Positions 51,873-61,122 of a stretch of 64,000 bases of DNA are shown piece after piece. This DNA comes from Micromonospora sp. FIMYZ51. Its GTDB lineage: Bacteria > Actinomycetota > Actinomycetes > Mycobacteriales > Micromonosporaceae. The notes under the pieces were generated by a model that worked only from the letters and a program-made list of their open reading frames with translations, was not told the origin of the DNA and searched no databases. Made by a program: the position numbers and the translations under genes. Location: assembly GCF_038246755.1 (NCBI RefSeq), contig NZ_CP134706.1, forward strand, positions 5,893,501 through 5,957,500, in the 5' to 3' direction. Each line of letters opens with the position of its first letter. Within the stretch, counting starts at the first letter, position 1.

Positions 51873-52171
51873 TCGTGTCCGGCCCTCTTCTCCTCCCCCT
51901 GCGCCGCCGTTACGCCGGTCTGGCGCCTTCCGCCCCGGCCGGATGCCGCCGTCCCGCCGGAACGGCGTTGATCAGGTCATCACCGCAGACGGCGTCGATC
52001 GAGCGGGCGTTGCAACGAACAGCCGACAAATGCCGCGCAGACGCAACGATCAGCTGCTCGTCGCAATACTCGACGGTGGATCCTGCGGGTCGACGCCGCA
52101 TAACGTTGAGCCACGGCGCCAGCCCGTGGGCCGACGGTGGCCGGGCGCGCGGAGACCCTGGGAGCAGGACA
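51873..52171 (+). promoter_or_regulatory. ddaH upstream region with Lrp-like direct repeats
   Basis: No gene is evident in about 300 bp. GCAACGAACAGC (52012) and GCAACGATCAGC (52043) are direct repeats 31 bp (three helical turns) apart, and CGTTGCAACG (52008-52017) is a palindrome. Lrp/AsnC regulators often control arginine/ornithine genes and bind phased sites; the link is inferred. Confidence 0.45.
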
Positions 52172-52993
52172 ATGACGATGGACGCCACCCGCCAGCGCTT
52201 TCTGATGTGCCGGCCGACGTACTTCGCCGTCGACTATGCGATCAACCCGTGGATGGACCCGAGCGCCCCGGTCGACACCGACCTCGCGGTCCGCCAGTGG
52301 GACCGACTGCGCCAGGTGTACCGCGACCTGGGCCACACCGTCGAGGAGATCACCCCGCTGCCGGGCCTGCCCGACATGGTCTTCGCCGCCAATGGTGGCA
52401 CCGTGATCGACGGCAAGGCAATGGCCGTGCAGTTCCGCGACCCGCAGCGCGCCGACGAGGCGCCCGCGTACCGCGCCTGGTTCGAGGCCGCCGGCTTCGA
52501 GATGTACGACCCGAAGCAGGTAAACGAGGGTGAGGGCGACATCCTGCTGGCCGGCGACCACCTGCTCGCCGGCACCGGCTTCCGGACCGCACACGCCGCG
52601 CACGCCCAGTTGCAGGAGGTCTTCGGCTACCCGGTGATCACCATGCAGCTGGTCGACCCGCGCTTCTATCACCTGGACACCGCGCTCACCGTGCTCGACG
52701 AGCGGACCGTGGCGTACCTGCCGGAGGCGTTCAGCCCCGGCAGCCAGGCCGTGCTGCGCCGACTCTTCCCGGACGCGGTGCACGCCACCATGGCCGACGC
52801 CGAGGTGCTCGGCCTCAACGCGGTAAGCGACGGCCGGCACGTGGTGCTGCCCGCCCAGGCCACCGGTCTCGCCGCCCAGTTGCGCGACCGGGGCTACGAA
52901 ACCATCGGTGTCGACCTGTCCGAGCTGCGTAAGGCCGGCGGTGGCCCGAAGTGCTGCACGTTGCGACTCCGTCAGGGAAAGGCGAGCAAGTGA
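52172..52993 (+). CDS. ddaH: Dimethylargininase/amidinotransferase-family hydrolase
   Basis: 273 aa, pentein fold. The catalytic Cys lies in GGGPKCCTLRL, and the His in FYHLDTAL; VFAANGGTVID and GEGDILLAGDHLLAG are substrate-loop motifs. Such proteins hydrolyse dimethylarginine or arginine to citrulline; the ornithine aminotransferase partner favours an arginine-degrading role. ATG 52172 follows GGAG by 7 nt. The last four bases overlap the rocD start. Confidence 0.88.
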   Translation: MTMDATRQRFLMCRPTYFAVDYAINPWMDPSAPVDTDLAVRQWDRLRQVYRDLGHTVEEITPLPGLPDMVFAANGGTVIDGKAMAVQFRDPQRADEAPAYRAWFEAAGFEMYDPKQVNEGEGDILLAGDHLLAGTGFRTAHAAHAQLQEVFGYPVITMQLVDPRFYHLDTALTVLDERTVAYLPEAFSPGSQAVLRRLFPDAVHATMADAEVLGLNAVSDGRHVVLPAQATGLAAQLRDRGYETIGVDLSELRKAGGGPKCCTLRLRQGKASK

Positions 52994-54204
52994 TCGAGGA
53001 CATGCTGCGGACTCCGGCCGCGGTGCAGGACGCGGAGCGCCACACCGCGCACAACTACCACCCGCTGCCGGTGGTGATCTCCGCTGCCGAGGGTGCCTGG
53101 CTTACCGACGTCGACGGTCGGCGCTACCTGGACTGCCTGGCCGGGTACTCGGCACTGAACTTCGGCCACCGGCACCCGGCGCTGATCGCCGCCGCACACG
53201 CCCAGTTGGACAAGCTGACGCTTACCAGCCGGGCGTTCATCCACGACCAGTTCGCCGACTTCTGCCGCGAACTGGCGGCGCTCTGCGGCAAGGAACTGGT
53301 GCTGCCGATGAACACCGGCGCCGAGGCGGTGGAGACCGGCATCAAGGTCGCCCGCAAGTGGGGCTACCAGGTCAAGGGCGTACCGGCCGACCAGGCCAAC
53401 ATCGTGGTTGCGGAGGGCAACTTCCACGGGCGTACGACCACCATCGTCAGCTTCTCGACCGACTCCGACGCGCGGGCCGACTTCGGGCCGTACACCCCCG
53501 GTTTTCGGATCGTTCCCTACGGTGACCTGTCGGCGCTGGCCGAGGCGGTCGACGAGCACACCGTCGCGGTGCTGCTGGAGCCGATCCAGGGCGAGCAGGG
53601 TGTCGTGGTGCCGCCAGCGGACTACCTGCCGGGCGTCCGCCGGCTCTGCACCGAACGGAACGTGCTCTTCATCGCCGACGAGATCCAGTCCGGCCTGGGC
53701 CGTACCGGCACCACCTTCGCCTGCGACCAGGACGGCGTGGTGCCGGACATGTACCTGCTGGGCAAGGCGCTCGGTGGCGGCATCGTGCCGGTCTCCGCGG
53801 TGGCGGCCGACGCCGACGTACTCGGTGTGCTCAAGCCGGGCCAGCACGGCTCCACCTTCGGCGGCAACCCCCTCGCCTGCGCGGTGGCCACCGAGGTGGT
53901 CCGGTTGCTGGCCACCGGCGAGTTCCAGCGCCGCTCGACCGAGCTGGGCGAACGGCTGCACGCCGGTCTGCGGGCCCTGATCGGCAAGGGCCTGGTCGCC
54001 GTACGCGGCCGGGGCCTCTGGGCCGGTCTGGACATCGACCCGGCGCTGATGAGCGGCCGGGATGCCTGCGAACGGCTGATGGCGCGCGGGGTGCTGGCCA
54101 AGGACACCCACGGCTCGACCATCCGGCTCGCCCCGCCGCTGGTGATCACCGCCGAGGAGATCGACCACGCGGTCGCCCAACTGGCCGCCGTGCTCGCTGG
54201 CTGA
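52990..54204 (+). CDS. rocD: Ornithine aminotransferase
   Basis: 404 aa, class III PLP aminotransferase converting ornithine to glutamate semialdehyde. PLP lysine is in YLLGKALGGGI, and NTGAEAVETGIKVARKWGY is the OAT signature. EPIQGEQGVVVPP and ADEIQSGLGRTG are intact. The GTG at 52990 overlaps the ddaH TGA. The pair makes a short arginine-to-glutamate route. Confidence 0.95.
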   Translation: MIEDMLRTPAAVQDAERHTAHNYHPLPVVISAAEGAWLTDVDGRRYLDCLAGYSALNFGHRHPALIAAAHAQLDKLTLTSRAFIHDQFADFCRELAALCGKELVLPMNTGAEAVETGIKVARKWGYQVKGVPADQANIVVAEGNFHGRTTTIVSFSTDSDARADFGPYTPGFRIVPYGDLSALAEAVDEHTVAVLLEPIQGEQGVVVPPADYLPGVRRLCTERNVLFIADEIQSGLGRTGTTFACDQDGVVPDMYLLGKALGGGIVPVSAVAADADVLGVLKPGQHGSTFGGNPLACAVATEVVRLLATGEFQRRSTELGERLHAGLRALIGKGLVAVRGRGLWAGLDIDPALMSGRDACERLMARGVLAKDTHGSTIRLAPPLVITAEEIDHAVAQLAAVLAG

Positions 54205-54214
54205 CCAGCCGATC

Positions 54215-54259
54215 CGACGACGGGCGCCGGGACTGATCATCCCGGCGCCCGCGTCGTCG
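54215..54259. terminator. Bidirectional terminator between rocD and the FHA gene
   Basis: GGGCGCCGGGA and its complement form an 11-bp stem with a 7-nt loop; a CGACGAC/GTCGTCG extension continues after a 2-nt bulge. Convergent genes end on both sides. Confidence 0.8.
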
Positions 54260-54284
54260 TTGTCGTTGTCGTTGTCGGGGCAGC

Positions 54285-55433
54285 TCAGCGGGGCAGACGC
54301 ATCGCCATGGTAGGCGCCTCGGACATCACCGAGTCGGGGTTGTACGGTGCGCCGGCCGGCAGGTCGGCCGGGCGACCGATCTGGACGCCGGGGTAGAGCT
54401 CCACCATGTCGCCGGCACCGAGGACCCGGGACTCCTGCGGTGGCAGGGGAATCCGGTCCGCCTCCGCCATCGAGCCGGCCGGCCGGATGCCGGAGCCGTT
54501 GGTGCTCACGTCGATGGCGACGACGTCGGTGCCGCGTAGCTCGAACCGGAGGTGAGTGCGACTGATCCACCGGCGCGCCTCGTCGTTGAGCCACTGGCCG
54601 AGCGTGATTCCGCTGGAGCCCTCCGGTGCCCGGCCGACCGTCACCGGCTGCTCCTCGGTGAGCACGAAACGGCGCCGGATCAGGCCGCCGACACGTACCG
54701 CGAGGACCTGGCTTCGCGGCCGAGGTCCGGCGTCGCGGAGGCGGGTGCCGTGCCGGGGACAGGTCGGTACGCCGTTACGCAGGGACGGTGGCGGCTGGCC
54801 GGTCGGCGCGCGGTCCACCCGGGCCAGGTCGGCGAAGGCGCCACCGCCCCCACCACCGCCGAACAGGTTGCAGCCCGATTCCGGGCAACGCCACTCCCGG
54901 GCGAGCAGTTTCGCCGCAGCCGGCGACGGCGGCCCGGACGCCGGGCTGTGACCACCACCGACGTGGGCGATGAAGACCGGCCCGCCCGCACCGGGTACCG
55001 GCGCGACCACCCGGCCGGGCTGCTCGGCCAGCCACGGGAAACGCCCACGCAGACCGTCGAAGCGAACCCGGCTGAGCACCGGCAGGCCGAGCAGGTCGGC
55101 GACCTCCAGCATCCGGTCGCCCGGGTTGTCCAGCACCTCGACCAGGCCGTCGTCGGCCCAGCGACGCACCACCATACGTTCGTTTGAAGTCAGATCGGCG
55201 TCGGAGAGCACGCCACGGTGCACCACCGCGTAGACCGGCACGCTGTCCTCTTCCAGGCTGCGCGCCAGCGCGTCGATGACCATGCCGAGGCGCAGCGTGC
55301 TGGCCGGCCGGCCGCCGTCGAGGTCCTGGTACCGGATGATCTCCGCCAGGTCGATCACCGCCCGGACCAACTGTGGGTCGGTGCAGACCCGCCCCTCGAT
55401 GGCATCCAGCACCTTGCTGATTTCGAACCTCAT
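54285..55433 (-). CDS. FHA-domain protein
   Basis: 382 aa. A helical N-terminal domain (about 1-150) with many Leu-rich helices, a cysteine pair region (CPESGC, later CPRHG, possible zinc site), then an FHA domain (about 275-345: VTVGRAPEGSSG, WISRTHLRFEL, STNGSGI). FHA domains bind phosphothreonine and are common targets of Ser/Thr kinases such as the one at 62166. ATG 55433 overlaps the PCD gene by 4 bp. Confidence 0.9.
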   Translation of the reverse strand: MRFEISKVLDAIEGRVCTDPQLVRAVIDLAEIIRYQDLDGGRPASTLRLGMVIDALARSLEEDSVPVYAVVHRGVLSDADLTSNERMVVRRWADDGLVEVLDNPGDRMLEVADLLGLPVLSRVRFDGLRGRFPWLAEQPGRVVAPVPGAGGPVFIAHVGGGHSPASGPPSPAAAKLLAREWRCPESGCNLFGGGGGGGAFADLARVDRAPTGQPPPSLRNGVPTCPRHGTRLRDAGPRPRSQVLAVRVGGLIRRRFVLTEEQPVTVGRAPEGSSGITLGQWLNDEARRWISRTHLRFELRGTDVVAIDVSTNGSGIRPAGSMAEADRIPLPPQESRVLGAGDMVELYPGVQIGRPADLPAGAPYNPDSVMSEAPTMAMRLPR

Positions 55434-55723
55434 CGGCCGCCCCCCACGATCTCGTCGATTCGCCGGGCCAGCTCGAAGTCGCGCCGCGTGACACCGCCGG
55501 CCGAGTGGGTCACGCAGCGAAAGGTCACCGTACGCCACCGGATGTCGATGTCCGGGTGGTGATCCAGCTCCTCGGCGATCGCGGCGACCCGGTCGACCAC
55601 CTCGATGGCGTCCGGGAAACTGGCCAGCTCCACCGTGCGGGTGATCGCCGCGGGGTCTCCCGACCAGCCCGTCAGCTCACCCAGCTCGTCTCGCACCGCC
55701 TCGGCGGTGAGCACCTCTGCCAT
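55430..55723 (-). CDS. phhB: Pterin-4a-carbinolamine dehydratase
   Basis: 97 aa. Motif ELDHHPDIDIRWRTVTFRCVTHSAGGVT holds the catalytic histidines. Family function is recycling of tetrahydrobiopterin-type cofactors, with other family members acting in transcription. No aromatic hydroxylase is near. It is translationally coupled to the FHA gene (ATGA), an unusual pairing. Confidence 0.93.
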   Translation of the reverse strand: MAEVLTAEAVRDELGELTGWSGDPAAITRTVELASFPDAIEVVDRVAAIAEELDHHPDIDIRWRTVTFRCVTHSAGGVTRRDFELARRIDEIVGGGR

Positions 55724-55826
55724 GGCCAGACCCTACCGGTGAGCTTCGCAGGCCACCGCGCCCGGCAGCGCCGGTGGCCCACGGACCGGCAACGAAGGCC
55801 AAGCCGGACGTCAGCGCGGGCCGACC

Positions 55827-56032
55827 CGCCGAGCGGGTCGGCCCCTGACGGCAACGCGGGCCACGCCGGACCGCAACGCGGCCACGCCGGACCACAACGC
55901 GGCCACGCCGGACATCAGCGCGGCCACGCCGGACATCAGCGCGGCCACGCCGGACATCAGCGCGGCCACGCCGGACATCAGCGCGGCCACGCCGGACATC
56001 AGCGCGGGCCGACCCGCCGGGCGGGTCGGCCC
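55827..56032. repeat. Seven 21-bp tandem repeats between two near-identical hairpins
   Basis: Units of type CCACGCCGGACATCAGCGCGG start at 55861, 55882, 55903, 55924, 55945, 55966 and 55987 (the first two diverge slightly). GGGCCGACCCGCCGAGCGG at 55827-55853 and the same hairpin with one base changed at 56006-56032 flank them. A minus-strand ORF of MSGVAAL repeats here is an artefact. The hairpins may terminate the upstream gene. Confidence 0.92.
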
Positions 56033-57540
56033 GCGACGTCGGTCAGCTCATCCGGGTCACCGCATTGCGCAGCCGGGCCAGATCGCGGCGGCGCCGCTCG
56101 TAGGTGGCCGCCAGGCCGATCAGCGCCAACCCGGCGGCACCGAGGTAGATCCACCGGGGCATTAGGTCCCAGCTGCGTACCACCTCGTGCAGGGCGAGCA
56201 GGGCAAGCGTCCCGCCGCCCAGCACCACCGGTGCCTGCCAGCGACGGACTGCGCCGAGCAGCGTAGCGGCGAGGGCAGCGGCACCGAGCAACAGCCGCCG
56301 CCACGGCTGGGGGTCGCTGCCGACCAGCACGGCGGCCAGGCTGGGCAGCAGCAGGGCGGCCAGGCCGGGCCCGAGCGCCAGCCAGCTGTTCAGACCCGGC
56401 CGGGTGCGCAACGCCAGCGCGCCAGCGACCAGCGCCAGCACGGCCAGCGGCACGGTGTACGACTCCAGCACCGTCACCCCGCCGGCCCGCAGCAGCAGCC
56501 AGGTCGCGAGCAGCTCGCTACCCCCCGCTATGCCGGCGAAGGTCCACCGTCGCCCGGCCGACTCGCCCCGCCGCAGCAGCCGTACGCCGACCGCAGCGCC
56601 CCAGAGCACGCAGACCGTCGCGCCGTGCCGCGCCGAGCCCAGGGTGAGCAGCAGCGCGAGCAGCGCCACCGCCTGCGCGGCGGCGTCCAGCACCCGGCTC
56701 ACCTGCGGCACCGACGCCACGCCCCGCACCGCACCGGCGGGCCCGGCCACCCACGGCCCGCCGGGCCCGACCATTCCGGCGGACGCGGCGGACGCGGCGG
56801 GGGCGGATGCGGCGGACGCGGCGGACGCGGCGGACGCGGCGGACGCGGCGGGGGCGACGGGGGCGACGGGGGCGACGGGGGCGACGGGGGCGGATGCGCC
56901 AGTTCCGGCGGGCGCGGCGAATGCGGCGGGTGCGCCAGTTCCGGCGGACGCGGCCACCTGCGGTCCGCCAGGTCCGCCGGGTCCGCCAGGGGCAGCGGAC
57001 GTGGCAGAGCCGGCGGGCCCGCCAGTTCCGGCGGGCGCAGCGGACGCGGCCACCTGCGGGGCGGGGCGCCAGCGCTCGGGTGCCACGGCGGCGAGCGCCA
57101 GGGCGAGGGCGGCCACACCGAGCACCGCGAACGCGGCCATCCGCAGCGGCAGCCCGCCGGCCAGCGGAGCGACGATCGCGAACGCCGTCGCCGTGCTGAT
57201 GGTGACCAGCCAGCCGAGCAGGCGTACCCCGGGCTGCCGCGCGGCCACCGCGATGCTGGCGGCGGCCACCACCAGCAGGCCCAGCCCGGCGAGGGTGCCC
57301 GCCCGGGTGGCCTGGAGGTTGAGCAGCCCCGACCCGGTCAGCACCAGTCCCAGCGGCACAGCGACCGCGAGGAACGGACCGCGCGGGGTGGCCAACGCGG
57401 TGGTCAGCAGCAGCGCCACGCCGCCGAGCAGCGCCGTCGCCGGCACCACCGGCCAAGGCGCTCCCCCAGCGGTCAGCAGCACCTGCCCGGCAGCCGCCAC
57501 GAACGGCAGCACCATCGCCGCCACCCGCCATCGGTCGATG

Positions 57541-57594
57541 TTAAAAGGGGACCCTTCCTCTACCGGAGGCGTTAATAGGGGGCCCTTCCTTGCA
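57541..57594 (-). repeat. Interspersed repeat copy 5, inside the coding sequence
   Basis: Minus strand: TGCAAGGAAGGGCCCCC, TATTAACGCCTCCGGTAGAG, then GAAGGGTCCCCTTTTAA. Sense to the gene and in frame, it encodes about 18 residues around KGPLLTPPVEEGSPF between TM helices. Confidence 0.9.
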
Positions 57595-59610
57595 GCAAGT
57601 GCTGCGGCGAGGGCCAGGATCGCCAGGGCCAGGCCGGGCGGGAAGGCGTTCTGGAGCGGCTCGGCGTCCGGGACGCCCGCCCACACGGCAGGCGGCGGGC
57701 CGTACGGCGCCACCAGGGCAAGCACGGTCACCGGGACGGCCGCCAGCACCGCCACGACGGCCAGGCCCAGCCCGGCCACTGACAACGCGCCCGCCTCGCG
57801 GGTCCGGAACCAGGCCAGCGCGACAAGCAACGCCGCCACTGCCGCGTAGACCGACACCGGTTCCTCGGCTGGTACGGCGACCGGCGCGAGACCGGTCAGG
57901 ACGGCGGTCACGGCGAGGCCCACCGTGGCGTACGTCCGCAGCTCGGACCAGTGTCGACGGAGCGTGAGCAGCGCGACCGCCGGCAACGCGACGGCGGCCA
58001 GCGCGGCGCGGGACTGCCACCACGGCGGGGCGCCGGCACCGATCAGTGCGATCGCCGCACCGGCCGGCACCACGAGCACCGCCGCGAGCAGGCCGTACCC
58101 GGCGACCCTCCGCTGCACCGGTCCGCCGTGCCGGCCGATGGTGGCCGCGACGAGACCGGCGGCCAGGATCACCGCGCAGGCCGCGCCCGCCCCGGCCGGA
58201 CCTGCCAGGCCGACCAGCAGCCCGTGCCCGAGCAGCACGGTACCGGCCAGCGCCGCCGTCAAGGCGGTGGCTCCCAGGCCACCGAGCGGGCCGCTGCGGC
58301 GACCAGCAGCGCCGCCCCGACCGCCAGGTCGATGGCGACCACGGCCGGCCAGGGCGCGGCCCAGGCCGCCGGCGCGGCCAGCGCGGTCGCGGCGGCGCCG
58401 GCCGCCGCGATCGCCGGCCGGGCGGCCCGGGGCAGCAACCAGGCCACCGCGAGCGAGATCAGGGCCACCGCCACCGGCAACTGCCAGCCCCAGGCGTAGG
58501 CCGGTCCCGCCGTGGCCCCCGCCACGGCGGGACCGACCGGCCCACGGCGGCGCCGGCCAGCACCACCGCCACCACGGTGGTCAGCGTCGCGGTACCGCCG
58601 GCCACCAGCAGCGCACCGATCCGGGGGCCGGGTCGCCAGCCGGCCGGCAGCAGCCGTACGGCACCGGCCAGCGCCGCCACCACCAGCGCCGCCACCACCA
58701 GCAGCACGGACGAGCGCAGCTCCGCCACCGGCCGCAGCAGCGCGCCGGCCAGGACCGGCACCAGCACGCCCGCCGTCAGCGCCCGCACCGTCCCGTCGCC
58801 CAGCAGCAGCGCCGTGGCGAACGCGGTAAGCGCCACCAGCAGCATCGGCCCACCGGCCAGCAGCGGTATGCCGCCCGCCCGGCCGACAAGCAGCGGCACC
58901 AGCGCACAACCGCCGGCCAGCAGCAGCGCACCGGCGTACCCGAGCCCGGCGACCACCTGCCCGCCGAGCAGCACCCCCGGGGTCGTCGCGGCCCCCTCGC
59001 CCGCGACGTGTTCCGGCCGGCGCCGCAGTAGGACGAACACGGCCAGGTCGAGCAGCGCCACCGCGACGAAGACCACGGCCCAGCCCGCCGGCTCGGGTCG
59101 CGCCTCGGCGGCGAGCAGCGGCAGCACCGGCTGTGCGCCGATCAACGCGGCGAACCACGGCACCGTCAACCGGCTGAGCCGGGCGTACCCGACCGCGACG
59201 GCCACGCTGATCACCGCGACCAGTGCGGCGTACCGACTGCCCGGCCAACCGGTCACCCCGAACAGGTCCACCGCCCAGACGGCGTACCCGTCGAGCAGCA
59301 CGAGCAGCAGCCCCACCGCGGCGAACGTCTCGGCGGTGCCGCGCAGCCCGCGCCAACGCGCGACCAGCGGCACGGCGAGCAGCAGCGCGGTGAATGCCAG
59401 CAGAATCAACGCCCGGCCGGTGATCCCGACCGAGGACCAGGCGACCGCCGTGAAAACCGTCGCCGCCGTACCCAGCAGCAGTCCACCCAGGACGAAGAGC
59501 AGCCACTGGACGGCGCGGGACGAGGTCTCGGCCCCACCCGGCCGGCTCGCCGGCAACGCCGGCCCCGGCCGCCACCCGCCGACCGGCGCAGCGAACGGGC
59601 CGGCGGCGAC

Positions 59611-59790
59611 CGGGCGAGTGGGGACCGGGCCGGCCGCGACCGGGCGAGTGGGGACCGGGCCGGCCGCGACCGGGCGAGTGGGGACCGGGCCGGCCGCGAC
59701 CGGGCGAGTGGGGACCGGGCCGGCCGCGACCGGGCGAGTGGGGACCGGGCCGGCCGCGACCGGGCGAGTGGGGACCGGGCCGGCGGCGAC
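59611..59790 (-). repeat. Six 30-bp tandem repeats encoding VAAGPVPTRP
   Basis: Exactly 30-bp units from 59611 to 59790, five identical and one differing by one base. On the coding strand each gives the decapeptide VAAGPVPTRP, a proline-rich linker after the coiled segment. Confidence 0.97.
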
Positions 59791-60117
59791 CGGGAACTCG
59801 GCCCGTACCGTGGCGGCCAGTTCGTTGCGTCGGCGCCGGATCGCGGCCAGCCGCCCGGCCAGGCCCTCGTACGCCTGACGGGCCCGGGTCACTTCGCCAT
59901 CGAGTACGACGATCTCCCGATCCAGCCGGATGACCTCGGCGGCTGCGGGATGCGGTGGCCGGCCACAGCCGGTGCAACCGGAGTCGAGGAGCGCTCGTGC
60001 ACCGCATGCCGGGCAGGGATAGGCGTTGTCCACGCGATCATATTGGTCGGGTCGGAATGCGCACGCCAGAGTGTGCGTACTCAGCCGATCGGTGTAATCA
60101 CGGCCGCACTGAGCGTG

Positions 60118-61122
60118 CTAGCGATTCTCTTCGATCCACCGGTCGATCCGGCTCCACCACTCGTAGAGCCAGTCGATGCGTTGCTGCCGTCCGGTCGGGA
60201 TCTCCTCCGGGGGCACCGACCAGAACCGCATCACGAGCCGCTTGTCCATCGGCAGTTCCCGCCACACGTCGGCGACGGTGAGCATCCGGTCCAGGCCGGT
60301 GTGGGCCACGAAGATCACTCCGGCGTCCGGCGCGGCGTCCAGCGCGGCCAGCACCCCGCCGGGCTGCGGGGCGATCACGTGCTGCATGGCCTCGGCCTTC
60401 ACCGCCATCCGCTCGTGCCCCCGGTCGCGCAGCCGGTCGATGGCGCGCAACCGCCGCCGGGGGGTGAAGTTGCCACCCTCGGGAAAGATCACGAGGGCGT
60501 CGTCGTCGTCAAGCCCGGTGGCCAGGTGCCCGACCTGCTCGGTGAGCGAGTCGGGGCTGTGCTGACCCGGCGCGATGAAGCGGCTCGGCAGCCGGTTGAG
60601 CAGCACGTCGATCGCGGGGTCCCACTGGAGGGTGTCCTTGAGCACGATCCGTGGCTCGCGACGGAACCAGTTCACCAGAGAGTGGATCAGGATGAACGAG
60701 TCGCCCGGACCGGCGTGCCGGCAGAGCACCAACTCGGGCCGACCGGGCATGGCGGTGTCCGGGTCGGTGCCGACCACCTCGATGCTGAGTCGCAGCGTCC
60801 AGCGGGCCTGCCAGAACATCACCCGGAGGAACCAGCCCGCCAGCACGTAGTGGGCACGTTGGAAGGCCGGCGAACGGACCCGCCAGCCGAACCCGGCGGC
60901 GACCCAGAGCCCGAACAGGCAGAGCAGCGCCGCCGCGTCCCAGATCAGGTAGAACAGGCCGATCCACAACAGCCGCAGGGGCCGCAACCGCCCCGGGACG
61001 AACGGGGACACGAGCAGCGCCAGCAACGCCCAGATCGGCACCGTGGTCACCAGCAGGAGCACCAGCAGCACCACACCGGGTGCCAGCAGCAGACGACGGA
61101 GCCAGCGGGGCGGCAGCGGCAT
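60118..61122 (-). CDS. 1-acylglycerol-3-phosphate acyltransferase-like (PlsC family)
   Basis: 334 aa. Three or more N-terminal TM helices (about 10-90), then the acyltransferase core: HxxxxD in CRHAGPGDSF and VIFPEGGNFTPRRR for glycerol phosphate binding. C-terminal helix rich in Trp/Arg. The ATG shares one base with the patatin TGA (TGATG), so translation is coupled. Probably phospholipid or lipid remodelling at the membrane. Confidence 0.9.
   Translation of the reverse strand: MPLPPRWLRRLLLAPGVVLLVLLLVTTVPIWALLALLVSPFVPGRLRPLRLLWIGLFYLIWDAAALLCLFGLWVAAGFGWRVRSPAFQRAHYVLAGWFLRVMFWQARWTLRLSIEVVGTDPDTAMPGRPELVLCRHAGPGDSFILIHSLVNWFRREPRIVLKDTLQWDPAIDVLLNRLPSRFIAPGQHSPDSLTEQVGHLATGLDDDDALVIFPEGGNFTPRRRLRAIDRLRDRGHERMAVKAEAMQHVIAPQPGGVLAALDAAPDAGVIFVAHTGLDRMLTVADVWRELPMDKRLVMRFWSVPPEEIPTGRQQRIDWLYEWWSRIDRWIEENR

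Larger units (their letters stand above)
56043..60033 (-). pseudogene. SCO7613-like large membrane protein split by two frameshifts
   Basis: GTG start at 60033; stop at 56043. A zinc-ribbon start (CPACGARALLDSGCTGCGRP), a helical coiled segment, six VAAGPVPTRP repeats, then many TM helices. Frame 1 (60033 to about 58528) should pass to frame 2 near 58520 (after AAVGRSV, to PAVAGATAGPAY), and frame 2 to frame 3 near 58280 (AAAA to PLGGLGATALTAALAG). Adding one C to each of two CCC runs restores a frame of 1330 aa. Either sequencing errors or real decay; the rest is well kept. Interspersed repeat copy 5 is inserted in frame near 57541. Confidence 0.75.

Noticed and set aside
51910..52188. 92-codon minus-strand ORF before ddaH, considered as an Lrp/AsnC gene
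   Set aside because: No HTH or RAM domain could be seen; the frame reads as chance sequence.
55811..55999. Minus-strand ORF encoding MSGVAAL repeats
   Set aside because: It only translates the 21-bp tandem repeats; no ribosome site and no conserved ending.
55861..56007. CRISPR-like appearance of regular repeats
   Set aside because: Units are contiguous 21-mers without unique spacers; no cas genes in the window.
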